A stretch of DNA of 8,291 bases from JARRRD01 sp037381085. Lineage in GTDB: Bacteria; Nitrospirota; Thermodesulfovibrionia; Thermodesulfovibrionales; UBA6898. The notes beneath the pieces were generated by a model, which did no database searches, was not told the DNA's origin, and saw only the letters and a program-made list of their open reading frames with translations. The stretch lies in assembly GCA_037381085.1 (NCBI GenBank), contig JARRRD010000084.1, positions 1 through 8,291 of the forward strand, read 5' to 3'. Made by a program: the position numbers and the translations under genes. Of this stretch, positions 1 to 6,315 are shown piece after piece; the stretch's first letter is position 1; each line of letters opens with the position of its first letter.

Positions 1-2
1 GG

Positions 3-194
3 TTCGGTACCCTCAAGAAGAAATGGTGGGACTTGGGGGCCGACATAAGAGAACCTATCATGATGGAACTGGAGAAGAAGTTCGACCTGCTCTTTACCAC
101 CCTGCGGGTGGGCAATACGACCGATATCGTTGGCAGAACGGTCAAGCCAGTCATTGTTAGTAAAGATCTTCCGGAGAATATTCTCGGGTCGTAG
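3..194 (+). CDS. C-terminal end of an unrecognised protein (5' end outside window)
   Basis: The frame is open from the left edge (first full codon at 3) to a TAG at 192-194, giving 63 residues of a C-terminus. The segment begins FGTLKKKWWDLGADIREP and ends in PENILGS. It is a soluble-looking mix of charged and hydrophobic residues with no membrane segment. I do not recognise the family. Codon use is ordinary and similar in GC to the dnaJ operon, and a GC-rich hairpin starts at the stop codon, so a real gene end is likely. It lies on the same strand as dnaJ but is separated from it by 447 bases containing terminator-like hairpins and promoters, so it is probably a separate transcription unit. 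Confidence 0.6.
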   Translation, partial: FGTLKKKWWDLGADIREPIMMELEKKFDLLFTTLRVGNTTDIVGRTVKPVIVSKDLPENILGS

Positions 195-208
195 CGGCGG
201 ACCGCCGC
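194..208 (+). terminator. GC-rich hairpin at the stop of the upstream gene
   Basis: GCGGCGG (194-200), A, CCGCCGC (202-208) form a near-perfect palindrome that overlaps the last base of the TAG stop. It can fold as a 6-bp all-GC stem with the three-base loop GAC. There is no U tract behind it, so it may be a 3'-end stabiliser or Rho-associated structure and not a classic intrinsic terminator. Confidence 0.35.
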
Positions 209-256
209 AGCTCTTCAGGTTTCCCTTGACAGGTTCAAGACGGTAAGAATATCCGG

Positions 257-294
257 TCGGATCCCCTCACCCTTCCCAGGATGAGGGGATCCGA
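257..294. terminator. Perfect 13-bp hairpin, possible terminator without a U tract
   Basis: TCGGATCCCCTCA (257-269) is exactly complementary to TGAGGGGATCCGA (282-294) around a 12-base loop. A G-T pair can extend it by one. It lies 62 bases after the upstream stop codon and before the dnaJ promoters, which is where a terminator would be expected. The following bases TGTTATCC are not a U run, so intrinsic termination is uncertain. It could also be a repeat or protein-binding palindrome. Confidence 0.45.
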
Positions 295-435
295 TGTTAT
301 CCCTCTTTCCTGAAGCAGACGGGCAATTTCCCGTTATAAAGCTAATAAAGAAAAAGCGGCGGGCCTTTCCGCGCCTCCCGGTGTGCCCAATCTGCTATAC
401 CGGATACTTGGGTCTTTCCATAAACTCATATTTTC

Positions 436-477
436 GTCATTGTCCGGCATGATCCCGGATTAAGCTCGGGGAATGAC
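436..477. repeat. Imperfect inverted repeat resembling a dispersed intergenic (REP-like) element
   Basis: GTCATT (436-441) pairs with AATGAC (472-477), and CCG (444-446) with CGG (467-469), inside an arm pair of about 11 bases. The interior contains CCCGGATTAAGCTCGGG, which adds further self-complementarity. Intergenic repeats beginning GTCATTCC and ending GGAATGAC are common in many GC-rich Gram-negative genomes. Only one copy is visible here, so repeat status is inferred from the look of the sequence. Confidence 0.45.
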
Positions 478-488
478 AGCTACCCTTT

Positions 489-516
489 TTGACGCTTATT
501 GAAAAGCTGTTATGAT
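489..516 (+). promoter_or_regulatory. Candidate sigma70-type promoter, distal, upstream of dnaJ
   Basis: TTGACG (489-494) and TATGAT (511-516) are separated by 16 bases, each one base from the consensus. The expected start is near 523, giving a leader of about 120 bases before dnaJ. No HAIR-like site overlaps it, so it could give constitutive expression while the nearer promoter is repressed. Confidence 0.45.
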
Positions 517-571
517 ATAAGATAAGGGTAAGGGTCGGCAGAGGAAAGCTTATAAAGAACGGCGAATTTAT

Positions 572-592
572 CTTGACAACATATTACTAAAG
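572..592. promoter_or_regulatory. HAIR-like operator, predicted HspR binding site
   Basis: CTTGACA (572-578), seven bases, ACTAAAG (586-592). The HspR operator consensus (HAIR) is CTTGAGT-N7-ACTCAAG. The site matches 11 of 14 arm positions with exactly the right spacing. A gene for an HspR-type protein is second in the operon directly downstream, and the site covers the -35 box and spacer of the proximal promoter. The match is seen in the sequence; binding by the neighbouring repressor, and so autoregulation, is inferred. Confidence 0.6.
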
Positions 593-601
593 ATATATTA
601 T
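573..601 (+). promoter_or_regulatory. Candidate sigma70-type promoter of the dnaJ-hspR-clpB operon, proximal
   Basis: A perfect -35 box TTGACA (573-578) is followed after 17 bases by TATTAT (596-601), one base from TATAAT. Transcription would begin near 608, about 34 bases before the dnaJ ATG. The -35 box is inside the left arm of the HAIR-like element and the right arm sits in the spacer, so a bound repressor would exclude RNA polymerase. No heat-shock sigma32-like -10 (CCCCAT type) was seen, which fits control by a repressor. Confidence 0.65.
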
Positions 602-641
602 AGGAACTGATGGATAATAAAGTACATCCGAAGGAGCTGAA

Positions 642-1733
642 ATGGCGCCGTCTGTGAAAGATTATTACGAGATACTAGGGGTAAGCAAGGGAGCTTCCCA
701 GGACGAGATAAAAAAAGCGTTCAGGAAGCTGGCACGCAAATATCATCCAGATCTCAATCCCGGGAACAAGAACTCGGAGTCCAAATTCAAGGAGATCAAC
801 GAGGCATACGATGTCCTCGGGGATGAAAAGAAGCGGGCCGAATATGACCAGTACGGCCGTTCGCCTTTTGAGGGGGGAGGACCCGGCTTCGATTACCGCA
901 CATATACATCCGGAGGCGGGTTTGGTGCCGGCGGCTTCGGTGACATCTTTTCTGATCTCTTCGGAGCCGGGGCTGCCACCGAAACGGCTGACCTGAGAGG
1001 TCCCGACCTCGTTATGGGTCTTGAGCTTTCCCTCGAAGAGGCCTTCGCGGGTGTGACAAGACCCATAACGTTTAACAGGGAGATTGAGTGCAAGACATGT
1101 TCCGGGACAGGAGCGGAGACCTGGCAGCAGTGTGAGAAGTGCAAGGGCACGGGTCATGTCTCCTCATCCAGGGGCTTTTTTAGAATGGCCCAGGGCTGTC
1201 CCGCCTGCGGGGGGACCGGCAGGAAAATTACGAAGTACTGCCCCGGTTGCGGCGGCCGGGGAAAGATCATGCACACCGAGTCCATTAAGGTCAAGATACC
1301 GGCCGGAGTTGACACCGGTTCCAGGATAAGAGTCAGGGGAAAGGGCGGCGCGGGACAGGGCAGCGGCCCCGCAGGAGACCTCCAGATCGAGCTGACGGTC
1401 AGGCCGCATCCCCTGTTTACAAGAAAAGGGGACAACATATATCTGAACCTCCCGGTGACTTTCGGTGAGTCCGCCCTCGGAGCGAAGATAGAGGTCCCGA
1501 CTATCGACGGCGCAGCCGCCATGACGCTGCCGCCGGGTACCCAGGGAGGTCAGAAATTCAAGCTGACCGGCAAGGGGTTCCCTAATCCAAAGACAGGCAG
1601 GAGGGGTAACCAGTTTGTGGAGATCAAGATAGCCGTTCCGAGGGACATTCCGCAGAAGGCGAGAGACTCTATTGCCGAAATTGAAGGCCTTTACCGGGAA
1701 TCGCCCAGAAAGGGGATGAAAACCCGTGAATAA
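642..1733 (+). CDS. dnaJ: DnaJ (Hsp40), type I co-chaperone
   Basis: Cytoplasmic co-chaperone that delivers unfolded clients to DnaK and stimulates its ATPase. It has all type I parts. The J domain is at residues 7-71 with the HPD loop at 35-37. A Gly/Phe-rich linker at about 72-115 includes DIFSDLFG. The zinc domain has four CxxCxGxG repeats starting at Cys150, Cys164, Cys186 and Cys200 (all eight Cys present), and the C-terminal substrate-binding domains follow to about residue 350. At 363 residues it is slightly shorter than the usual 370-380. The start is fixed by AAGGAG at 631-636, five bases upstream, and by the J domain beginning within a few residues. It is first in the operon with hspR and clpB. 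dnaK and grpE are not adjacent, so their genes are presumably elsewhere. The zinc repeats make it DnaJ and not the CbpA type. Confidence 0.95.
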   Translation: MAPSVKDYYEILGVSKGASQDEIKKAFRKLARKYHPDLNPGNKNSESKFKEINEAYDVLGDEKKRAEYDQYGRSPFEGGGPGFDYRTYTSGGGFGAGGFGDIFSDLFGAGAATETADLRGPDLVMGLELSLEEAFAGVTRPITFNREIECKTCSGTGAETWQQCEKCKGTGHVSSSRGFFRMAQGCPACGGTGRKITKYCPGCGGRGKIMHTESIKVKIPAGVDTGSRIRVRGKGGAGQGSGPAGDLQIELTVRPHPLFTRKGDNIYLNLPVTFGESALGAKIEVPTIDGAAAMTLPPGTQGGQKFKLTGKGFPNPKTGRRGNQFVEIKIAVPRDIPQKARDSIAEIEGLYRESPRKGMKTRE

Positions 1734-2076
1734 GAGAGACAAGGAACAGCCTTTATATATGATCAGTGTTGTGTCCCGGATGCTGCGCGTCCATCCGCAG
1801 ACGCTGAGACTCTATGAAAAGGAGGGGTTGATCAATCCCCGGCGCACCAGAAAACAGAGACTCTATTCAGAGCATGACGTTGAAAGACTTGACCTCATTC
1901 TCCAGCTGACCAGGGAACTCGGAGTGAACAAGGCGGGCGTGGACATCATCCTCAGGATGAGGCACAGGATGGAGATCATGCAGCGGGAGATGGAGGAAAT
2001 GATGCGGTTCCTTGAAGAAGAAGTAAGGAAGGATTTCCAGGAAAAATTAAAGAAGGAACTGACCGAAGAAGAGTAG
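1726..2076 (+). CDS. hspR: HspR-type MerR-family heat-shock repressor
   Basis: A 116-residue DNA-binding regulator. Residues 10-31 (YMISVVSRMLRVHPQTLRLYE) are the MerR helix-turn-helix in the form typical of HspR, with the HPQTLR(L/Q)YE signature. The wing (GLINPRRTRKQRLYSEHDVERL) follows at 34-55. Residues from about 80 on form a highly charged helix likely to be the dimerising coiled coil. There is no metal-binding Cys as in the metal-sensing MerR proteins. The start is GTG at 1726, overlapping the dnaJ 3' end by 8 bases, with AGGGG ten bases upstream; this implies translational coupling. HspR proteins repress chaperone operons by binding HAIR elements and often work with DnaK as co-repressor. 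A HAIR-like site lies at the operon promoter, so negative autoregulation is the likely role. Confidence 0.85.
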   Translation: MNKRDKEQPLYMISVVSRMLRVHPQTLRLYEKEGLINPRRTRKQRLYSEHDVERLDLILQLTRELGVNKAGVDIILRMRHRMEIMQREMEEMMRFLEEEVRKDFQEKLKKELTEEE

Positions 2077-2080
2077 GAGG
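2075..2080 (+). promoter_or_regulatory. clpB Shine-Dalgarno site overlapping the hspR stop; decides the start at 2087
   Basis: AGGAGG at 2075-2080 shares its first two bases with the hspR TAG (2074-2076). An ATG at 2081 follows it with no spacer, which is too close to be used. The next in-frame ATG at 2087 has the ideal six-base spacing and gives the usual ClpB N-terminus (MDKFTIKSQEA). Confidence 0.75.
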
Positions 2081-2086
2081 ATGCAT

Positions 2087-4723
2087 ATGGACAAATTTAC
2101 GATAAAGAGCCAGGAGGCGATCCAGAACGCACAGGCCCTGGCCGAGAGGAAAGGACAGCAGCAGATCGACGTCGAACACCTCCTGTGGGTTCTTCTTGAC
2201 GACGAGGAGGGCGTTGCGGCCCAGATACTGAAAAGGATCGGGACCAACATCCGGATGCTGAAGAATGATGTTGCAGAAGCCGTGGACAGGATGCCCAAGA
2301 TAGTAGGTGCAACTCCCGTCGGCCAGATATATGTTTCTGCACGGCTAAAGGAGGTCTTTGAGAGGGCACAAAAGGAGGCCGAACACCTTCAGGACGAATT
2401 CATCAGCGTCGAGCATCTTCTCCTTGCGTCCCTAGCGGTAGGAGGGCAGGCGTCGGACCTGCTGAAGCGCTACGGCGCCGAAGCCGACAAAGTGCTTGAG
2501 GCGATGAGGGAGATCCGCGGCACTCAGCGTGTGACGGATGAAAACCCGGAAGAAAAATACCAGGCGCTGAAGAAGTACAGCAAAGACCTTACCGAACTGG
2601 CCTCGAAGGGCAAACTCGATCCGGTCATCGGAAGAGACGACGAGATACGCAGGATCATCCAGGTACTGTCGCGTCGTACAAAGAACAACCCTGTCCTTAT
2701 CGGCGACCCCGGGGTAGGGAAGACCGCCATAGCGGAGGGTCTCGCCCAGAGGATAGTGGCCGGCGACGTACCCGAAACGCTCAAGGACAAGAAGGTAGTT
2801 GCCCTTGATATGGGGGCGCTTATCGCCGGGTCCAAGTTCCGGGGAGAGTTCGAAGAAAGACTCAAGGCCGTACTCAAAGAGATCGAGGAGTCCGAGGGTA
2901 AAGTGATCCTCTTCATCGACGAACTCCATACCCTTGTTGGGGCGGGCGCCGCCGAGGGTGCGATAGATGCATCGAACATGCTCAAACCGGCACTGGCGAG
3001 GGGAGATTTGAGGTGTGTCGGCGCGACCACCGTCGGTGAGTACAGGAAATACATAGAGAAAGACCCTGCGCTCGAAAGGAGGTTCCAGCCTGTGCTCATC
3101 AAGGAGCCGAGCGTGGAGGACACCATTTCGATCCTCAGGGGACTGAAGGAAAAATATGAGGTCCACCATGGCGTCAAGATCAAGGATGCCGCCCTCATAT
3201 CCGCAGCGATGCTGTCCCACAGGTATATCACCGACAGGTTTCTTCCGGACAAGGCGATAGACCTGATCGACGAGGCGGCGTCGAAACTGAGGATGGAGAT
3301 CGACAGTATGCCAGTCGAGCTTGACGAAATCGAGCGGAAGCTGAGGCAGCTCGAGATAGAAAAACAGGCCGTCATGAAGGAAGACTCAAAGGAGGCACGG
3401 GAAAAGCTCGAAAAGCTTAAGAAAGATATGTCCGAACTACAGGTGCGGCGCGACGAACTGAGGGCCCACTGGCTGAGCGAGAAAGAGATCATAACCAGGA
3501 TAAGGGACTACAAGCAACAGCTTGAAAAGACGAAGATGGAATCGGAGAAGGCGGAGAGGGAAGGCGACCTTGGGAAGGCGGCCGAGCTCAGATACGGGAA
3601 GCTACTCGAACTGCAGAAGGCCCTTGAAAAGGAAAACGCGCAGCTTCTCCAGGCGCAATCCAGGAGGAAGATGCTCAAGGAAGAAGTGGATGAGGAGGAT
3701 ATAGCCGAGGTAGTCTCGAAGTGGACCTGCATTCCCGTGTCGAAGATGCTGGAAGGCGAGGCGCAGAAGCTGCTGCAAATGGACGACCGGCTTCGCATGA
3801 GGGTAGTGGGTCAGGACGAAGCCATTACAGCTGTCTCGGACGCGGTGAGGAGGGCACGGGCGGGCATACAGGACCCCAACCGGCCGATCGGTTCATTCAT
3901 CTTTCTCGGTCCGACAGGGGTAGGGAAGACAGAGCTAGCGCGGGCCCTCGCCGAGTTCCTGTTCGACGACGAGGACGCAATGATAAGGATAGATATGTCC
4001 GAATACCAGGAACGTCATACCGTATCGAGACTCATCGGGGCACCTCCGGGATATGTCGGCTACGAAGAGGGCGGACAGCTGACCGAGGCGGTGCGGAGGA
4101 AGCCTTACTCGGTTGTTCTCTTCGATGAGGTGGAGAAGGCACATCCCGAGGTGTTCAATCTCCTGCTCCAGCTGCTGGATGACGGGAGGCTTACCGACAG
4201 CCACGGCAAGACGGTGGATTTCAGAAACACCGTCGTGATCATGACATCCAACATCGGGAGTGCGCATATTCACGATATGCTGAAGGAGAGGACGAAGAGT
4301 CCCCTGGCCTACTGGGTGGAGACGGAAAACACCTTCAGGGAGAAGGTCATGGAGGACCTGCGGGAGTTCTTCAAGCCGGAATTCCTGAACCGTGTGGATG
4401 AGGTCATCATCTTCAGCCCCCTGACAAAGGAGCTTCTCAAACGGATCGTGGAGATACAGGTCAAAAGGATGAAGAGGTTTATCAAGGAAAAGAACATAGA
4501 CATCGAGCTTACGGACAGGGCGAAGGAGTATTTCGCCGAGGTTGGTTTCGACCCCGTATACGGTGCCCGGCCTCTCAAGAGGGTCTTGCAGAAAATGATA
4601 CTGAACGAGCTGGCCAAGAAGATCCTCGACGGGACATTTACGGACGGGGATACAGTGGAAGTGGACTACGAGAACGGGAAGATCGTCTTTAACAAGGTGG
4701 TCACCGCCGAAGTCGTTTCCTGA
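2087..4723 (+). CDS. clpB: ClpB (Hsp100) AAA+ disaggregase
   Basis: ATP-driven hexameric unfoldase that extracts polypeptides from aggregates together with DnaK-DnaJ-GrpE in the cytoplasm. Of 878 residues (family usually 855-880): two N-domain repeats to about 145. NBD1 has Walker A GDPGVGKT (206-213), Walker B VILFIDE (273-279), pore loop KFRG (about 250) and arginine fingers at 331-332. The coiled-coil middle domain (about 400-530) marks ClpB and Hsp104 as against ClpA. NBD2 has Walker A GPTGVGKT (608-615), Walker B VVLFDE (676-681), pore loop GYVG and sensor-2 GARPLKR (826-832). There is no ClpP-binding IGF/IGL loop, as expected for ClpB. One oddity: the motif usually WTGIPV before NBD2 reads WTCIPV (Cys548). 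It is the last gene of the operon, ten bases after hspR, followed by a terminator. Confidence 0.96.
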   Translation: MDKFTIKSQEAIQNAQALAERKGQQQIDVEHLLWVLLDDEEGVAAQILKRIGTNIRMLKNDVAEAVDRMPKIVGATPVGQIYVSARLKEVFERAQKEAEHLQDEFISVEHLLLASLAVGGQASDLLKRYGAEADKVLEAMREIRGTQRVTDENPEEKYQALKKYSKDLTELASKGKLDPVIGRDDEIRRIIQVLSRRTKNNPVLIGDPGVGKTAIAEGLAQRIVAGDVPETLKDKKVVALDMGALIAGSKFRGEFEERLKAVLKEIEESEGKVILFIDELHTLVGAGAAEGAIDASNMLKPALARGDLRCVGATTVGEYRKYIEKDPALERRFQPVLIKEPSVEDTISILRGLKEKYEVHHGVKIKDAALISAAMLSHRYITDRFLPDKAIDLIDEAASKLRMEIDSMPVELDEIERKLRQLEIEKQAVMKEDSKEAREKLEKLKKDMSELQVRRDELRAHWLSEKEIITRIRDYKQQLEKTKMESEKAEREGDLGKAAELRYGKLLELQKALEKENAQLLQAQSRRKMLKEEVDEEDIAEVVSKWTCIPVSKMLEGEAQKLLQMDDRLRMRVVGQDEAITAVSDAVRRARAGIQDPNRPIGSFIFLGPTGVGKTELARALAEFLFDDEDAMIRIDMSEYQERHTVSRLIGAPPGYVGYEEGGQLTEAVRRKPYSVVLFDEVEKAHPEVFNLLLQLLDDGRLTDSHGKTVDFRNTVVIMTSNIGSAHIHDMLKERTKSPLAYWVETENTFREKVMEDLREFFKPEFLNRVDEVIIFSPLTKELLKRIVEIQVKRMKRFIKEKNIDIELTDRAKEYFAEVGFDPVYGARPLKRVLQKMILNELAKKILDGTFTDGDTVEVDYENGKIVFNKVVTAEVVS

Positions 4724-4729
4724 TACCGG

Positions 4730-4759
4730 AGAGGCGGAAACCTGTAGCCCGCCTCTTTT
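4730..4759 (+). terminator. Rho-independent terminator of the dnaJ-hspR-clpB operon
   Basis: AGAGGCGG (4730-4737) pairs perfectly with CCGCCTCT (4749-4756) around an 11-base loop and is followed by TTTCTTATT. It begins six bases after the clpB stop. The - strand side has no U run after the stem, so it would serve clpB only and not the convergent permease gene. Confidence 0.8.
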
Positions 4760-4777
4760 CTTATTAGTCGCATCGGC

Positions 4778-5998
4778 TCACTCATGACGGAGAGCGACGA
4801 TCGGATCGAGCTGTGCCGCTTTCCATGCCGGATAGACGCCAAAGGATATGCCCACGAAAAAAGCGAACGCCGGCGCTACAATTACGGCTTCCATGGGAAT
4901 GGCCACAGCCCAGCCCAAAGCGTATCCCATAATAAAAGAGCCGGCAACGCCGAGAAAAACTCCAAGAAGGCCGCCGAGCATGCTCAGGATAACCGCCTCG
5001 CCGAGAAACTGAAATTGTATGGCCTTCGTTGTGGCGCCGACAGCCAGGCGCAGCCCTATCTCCTTTGTACGTTCCGCCACCGATACCAGCATCACGTTCA
5101 TGATCCCGATCCCGCCGACGAGGAGGGCGATGGAGGCTACGCTCACAAGAAAAAGTGCGAGAGTCCGGTTTGCGGCGATCTGGGCCTTGATAACCTCGTC
5201 GGGATGACGAATATTGAAATCGTCTCCCCGGCGCGGACGTATATGGTGCCGCTCGCGCAGCAATAGCCTGATGCTTGCGATTGCCGGGTTAATTGCCTGA
5301 CGTGACACAGCCGAACACATGATGTCATCGAGTCAGGTGAATCCTTTGCCTCTCAGCTTTTGCAGCACCGTGGTATAAGGCATCATGATTAAGTCATCCT
5401 GGTCCCGCCCGGTGGCCGACTGCCCTTTCGGGGCAAGCACGCCGATTACCCGAAATATCTGCCTGTTGATCCTGATGTCCCGGCCTAATGCCCGGCCCCT
5501 TCCAAAGAGCTGCTGACGCACTATCTCTCCGATCAGGCATACATTGGACGCATGTTTCACATCCGAAGGGGTGAATGGGCTGCCTTTTGCCAGCTTCCAT
5601 CGCTTGATATCGAGGAATTCCGGAGTTACGCCGCGGTAACGGGTCGTCCAGTTTCGGTCCTTGTAGGCAACGAGAACGTGCCCGTCAACATTGGGAGAAA
5701 CGCTCTTGATTAAAGGTATTTGGTGAAGGATCGCCTCTGCGTCGGCCATCGTGAGAGAGGTCATGCCGTGGGCGCCGCTTCGCACGCCGTTTACATTACG
5801 GGACCCGGCCTCAATCCAGACGAAGTTATCGCCAAGATTTTTGAACTGCTGTTCAGCACGCCGGGAACCGGCTTCTCCTATGGCCACGACGGAGACTACG
5901 GACGCAATGCCTATGGTGATGCCGATGACGGACAGCGTGCTCATGAGCTTGTTGCGAAGGAGCGCCCGGAAGGACTCACGGGCCAGGAGCCTCAGCAT
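4778..5998 (-). pseudogene. MacB/FtsX-type ABC transporter permease split by one in-frame TGA
   Basis: Inner-membrane permease of the MacB family, which couples a separate ATPase to efflux or to lipoprotein and peptide export. The reading frame is continuous over 406 codons (normal size for the permease-only form) except for a TGA at 5335-5333, codon 222. The front part (221 codons) has TM1 at about 19-40 and the periplasmic MacB core domain (GRDIRINRQIFRVIGVL...MMPYTTV). The back part has TM2 at about 279-306 with the conserved VGGIGIMNVMLVSVAERTKE stretch, TM3 at about 332-360 and TM4 at about 372-388, and ends in DPIVALRHE. Both halves are otherwise well conserved with no frameshift. The start ATG at 5998 has an in-frame TAA nine bases upstream. 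No ATPase or adaptor gene is next to it. The likeliest reading is a recent nonsense mutation; sequencing error or UGA readthrough are alternatives. Confidence 0.8.
5296..5337 (-). other. Potential mRNA hairpin enclosing the permease internal TGA
   Basis: On the - strand, CCTGAC (5337-5332) contains the in-frame TGA and pairs with GTCAGG (5301-5296). Inside it, TGACA (5327-5323) pairs with TGTCA (5307-5303), leaving a 15-base loop and a 4/1 internal loop. It lies wholly within the coding frame. It is a modest structure and may be chance. Confidence 0.35.
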
Positions 5999-6251
5999 GC
6001 CGCCTTAACGGCAATAACGGGGAAAGAACTATATCCCTTCAAGGTCGTCACTGCATATTCCTTCTTTTATCGATGGCCTCACCCTCAAGGCCGTTGAGCG
6101 TGTAACTCACTCTTTATTCTACAGGACATGAGGGGATTCATTCACGCGGAACAATAAAGGAGGTCGCCGGCTTAGTCAACAAACGCCATGATGACGACTC
6201 GCTGAGGCAGGCACGATTTGATGCCGCAGGAATGTTGCATCATGTGATGGT
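5999..6251. other. Divergent intergenic region, no gene supported
   Basis: This is the 253-base gap between the permease start (- strand) and the lipoprotein promoter (+ strand). All frames are broken by stops. I see no ABC ATPase or MacA-type adaptor sequence on the - strand, where the partner genes of a MacB-type permease usually lie. A small GGCCT/AGGCC hairpin is at 6075-6092. The AAAGGAGG at 6156-6163 is not followed by a usable start codon. Confidence 0.55.
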
Positions 6252-6280
6252 TTGACTATTTATGTATAAAGCCATATCAT
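6252..6280 (+). promoter_or_regulatory. Candidate sigma70-type promoter of the lipoprotein gene
   Basis: TTGACT (6252-6257) and TATCAT (6275-6280) are separated by 17 bases, each one mismatch from consensus. Transcription would begin near 6287, about 29 bases before the ATG at 6316. The earlier in-frame ATG at 6262 lies inside this promoter, which supports the later start. Confidence 0.6.
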
Positions 6281-6315
6281 GGGGAAAATTGCTTAGGATG
6301 AAGAAAGGAGTTTTC

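Larger units (their letters stand above)
195..641. other. Intergenic region with hairpins, a REP-like repeat and the dnaJ promoters
   Basis: No convincing gene is seen in these 447 bases. From left to right they hold: a GC-rich hairpin at the upstream stop (194-208), a perfect 13-bp hairpin (257-294), a weak 5-bp hairpin ACGGG/CCCGT (319-334), an imperfect inverted repeat of dispersed-repeat type (436-477), and two promoter-like sequences facing dnaJ (489-516 and 573-601). The second promoter overlaps a HAIR-like operator. The dnaJ ribosome binding site AAGGAG is at 631-636, five bases before the ATG. Confidence 0.7.

Noticed and set aside
195..641. CIRCE element or sigma32 promoter for the heat-shock operon.
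   Set aside because: No TTAGCACTC-N9-GAGTGCTAA-like sequence or CCCCAT-type -10 box was found; the HAIR-like site explains control better.
2432..3492. Long open frames on the - strand opposite clpB (up to about 320 codons).
   Set aside because: They lie antisense to a fully conserved ClpB coding sequence and are Ser- or Arg-rich low-complexity translations produced by its codon pattern. They have no recognisable domains.
5720..6097. 125-codon + strand open frame opposite the permease start.
   Set aside because: It is antisense to the conserved MacB N-terminus, and its product resembles nothing known.
6060..6125. - strand short frame containing LNGLEGEAIDKRR, which looked like a possible adaptor-protein C-terminus.
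   Set aside because: It is closed by TAA only a few codons upstream, with no further similarity in any frame; too short to support.
6262..6315. Upstream ATG that would lengthen the lipoprotein by 18 residues.
   Set aside because: It lies inside the TTGACT-N17-TATCAT promoter, has no RBS, and would bury the signal peptide behind MYKAISWGKLLRMKKGVF. The ATG at 6316 has a proper RBS.
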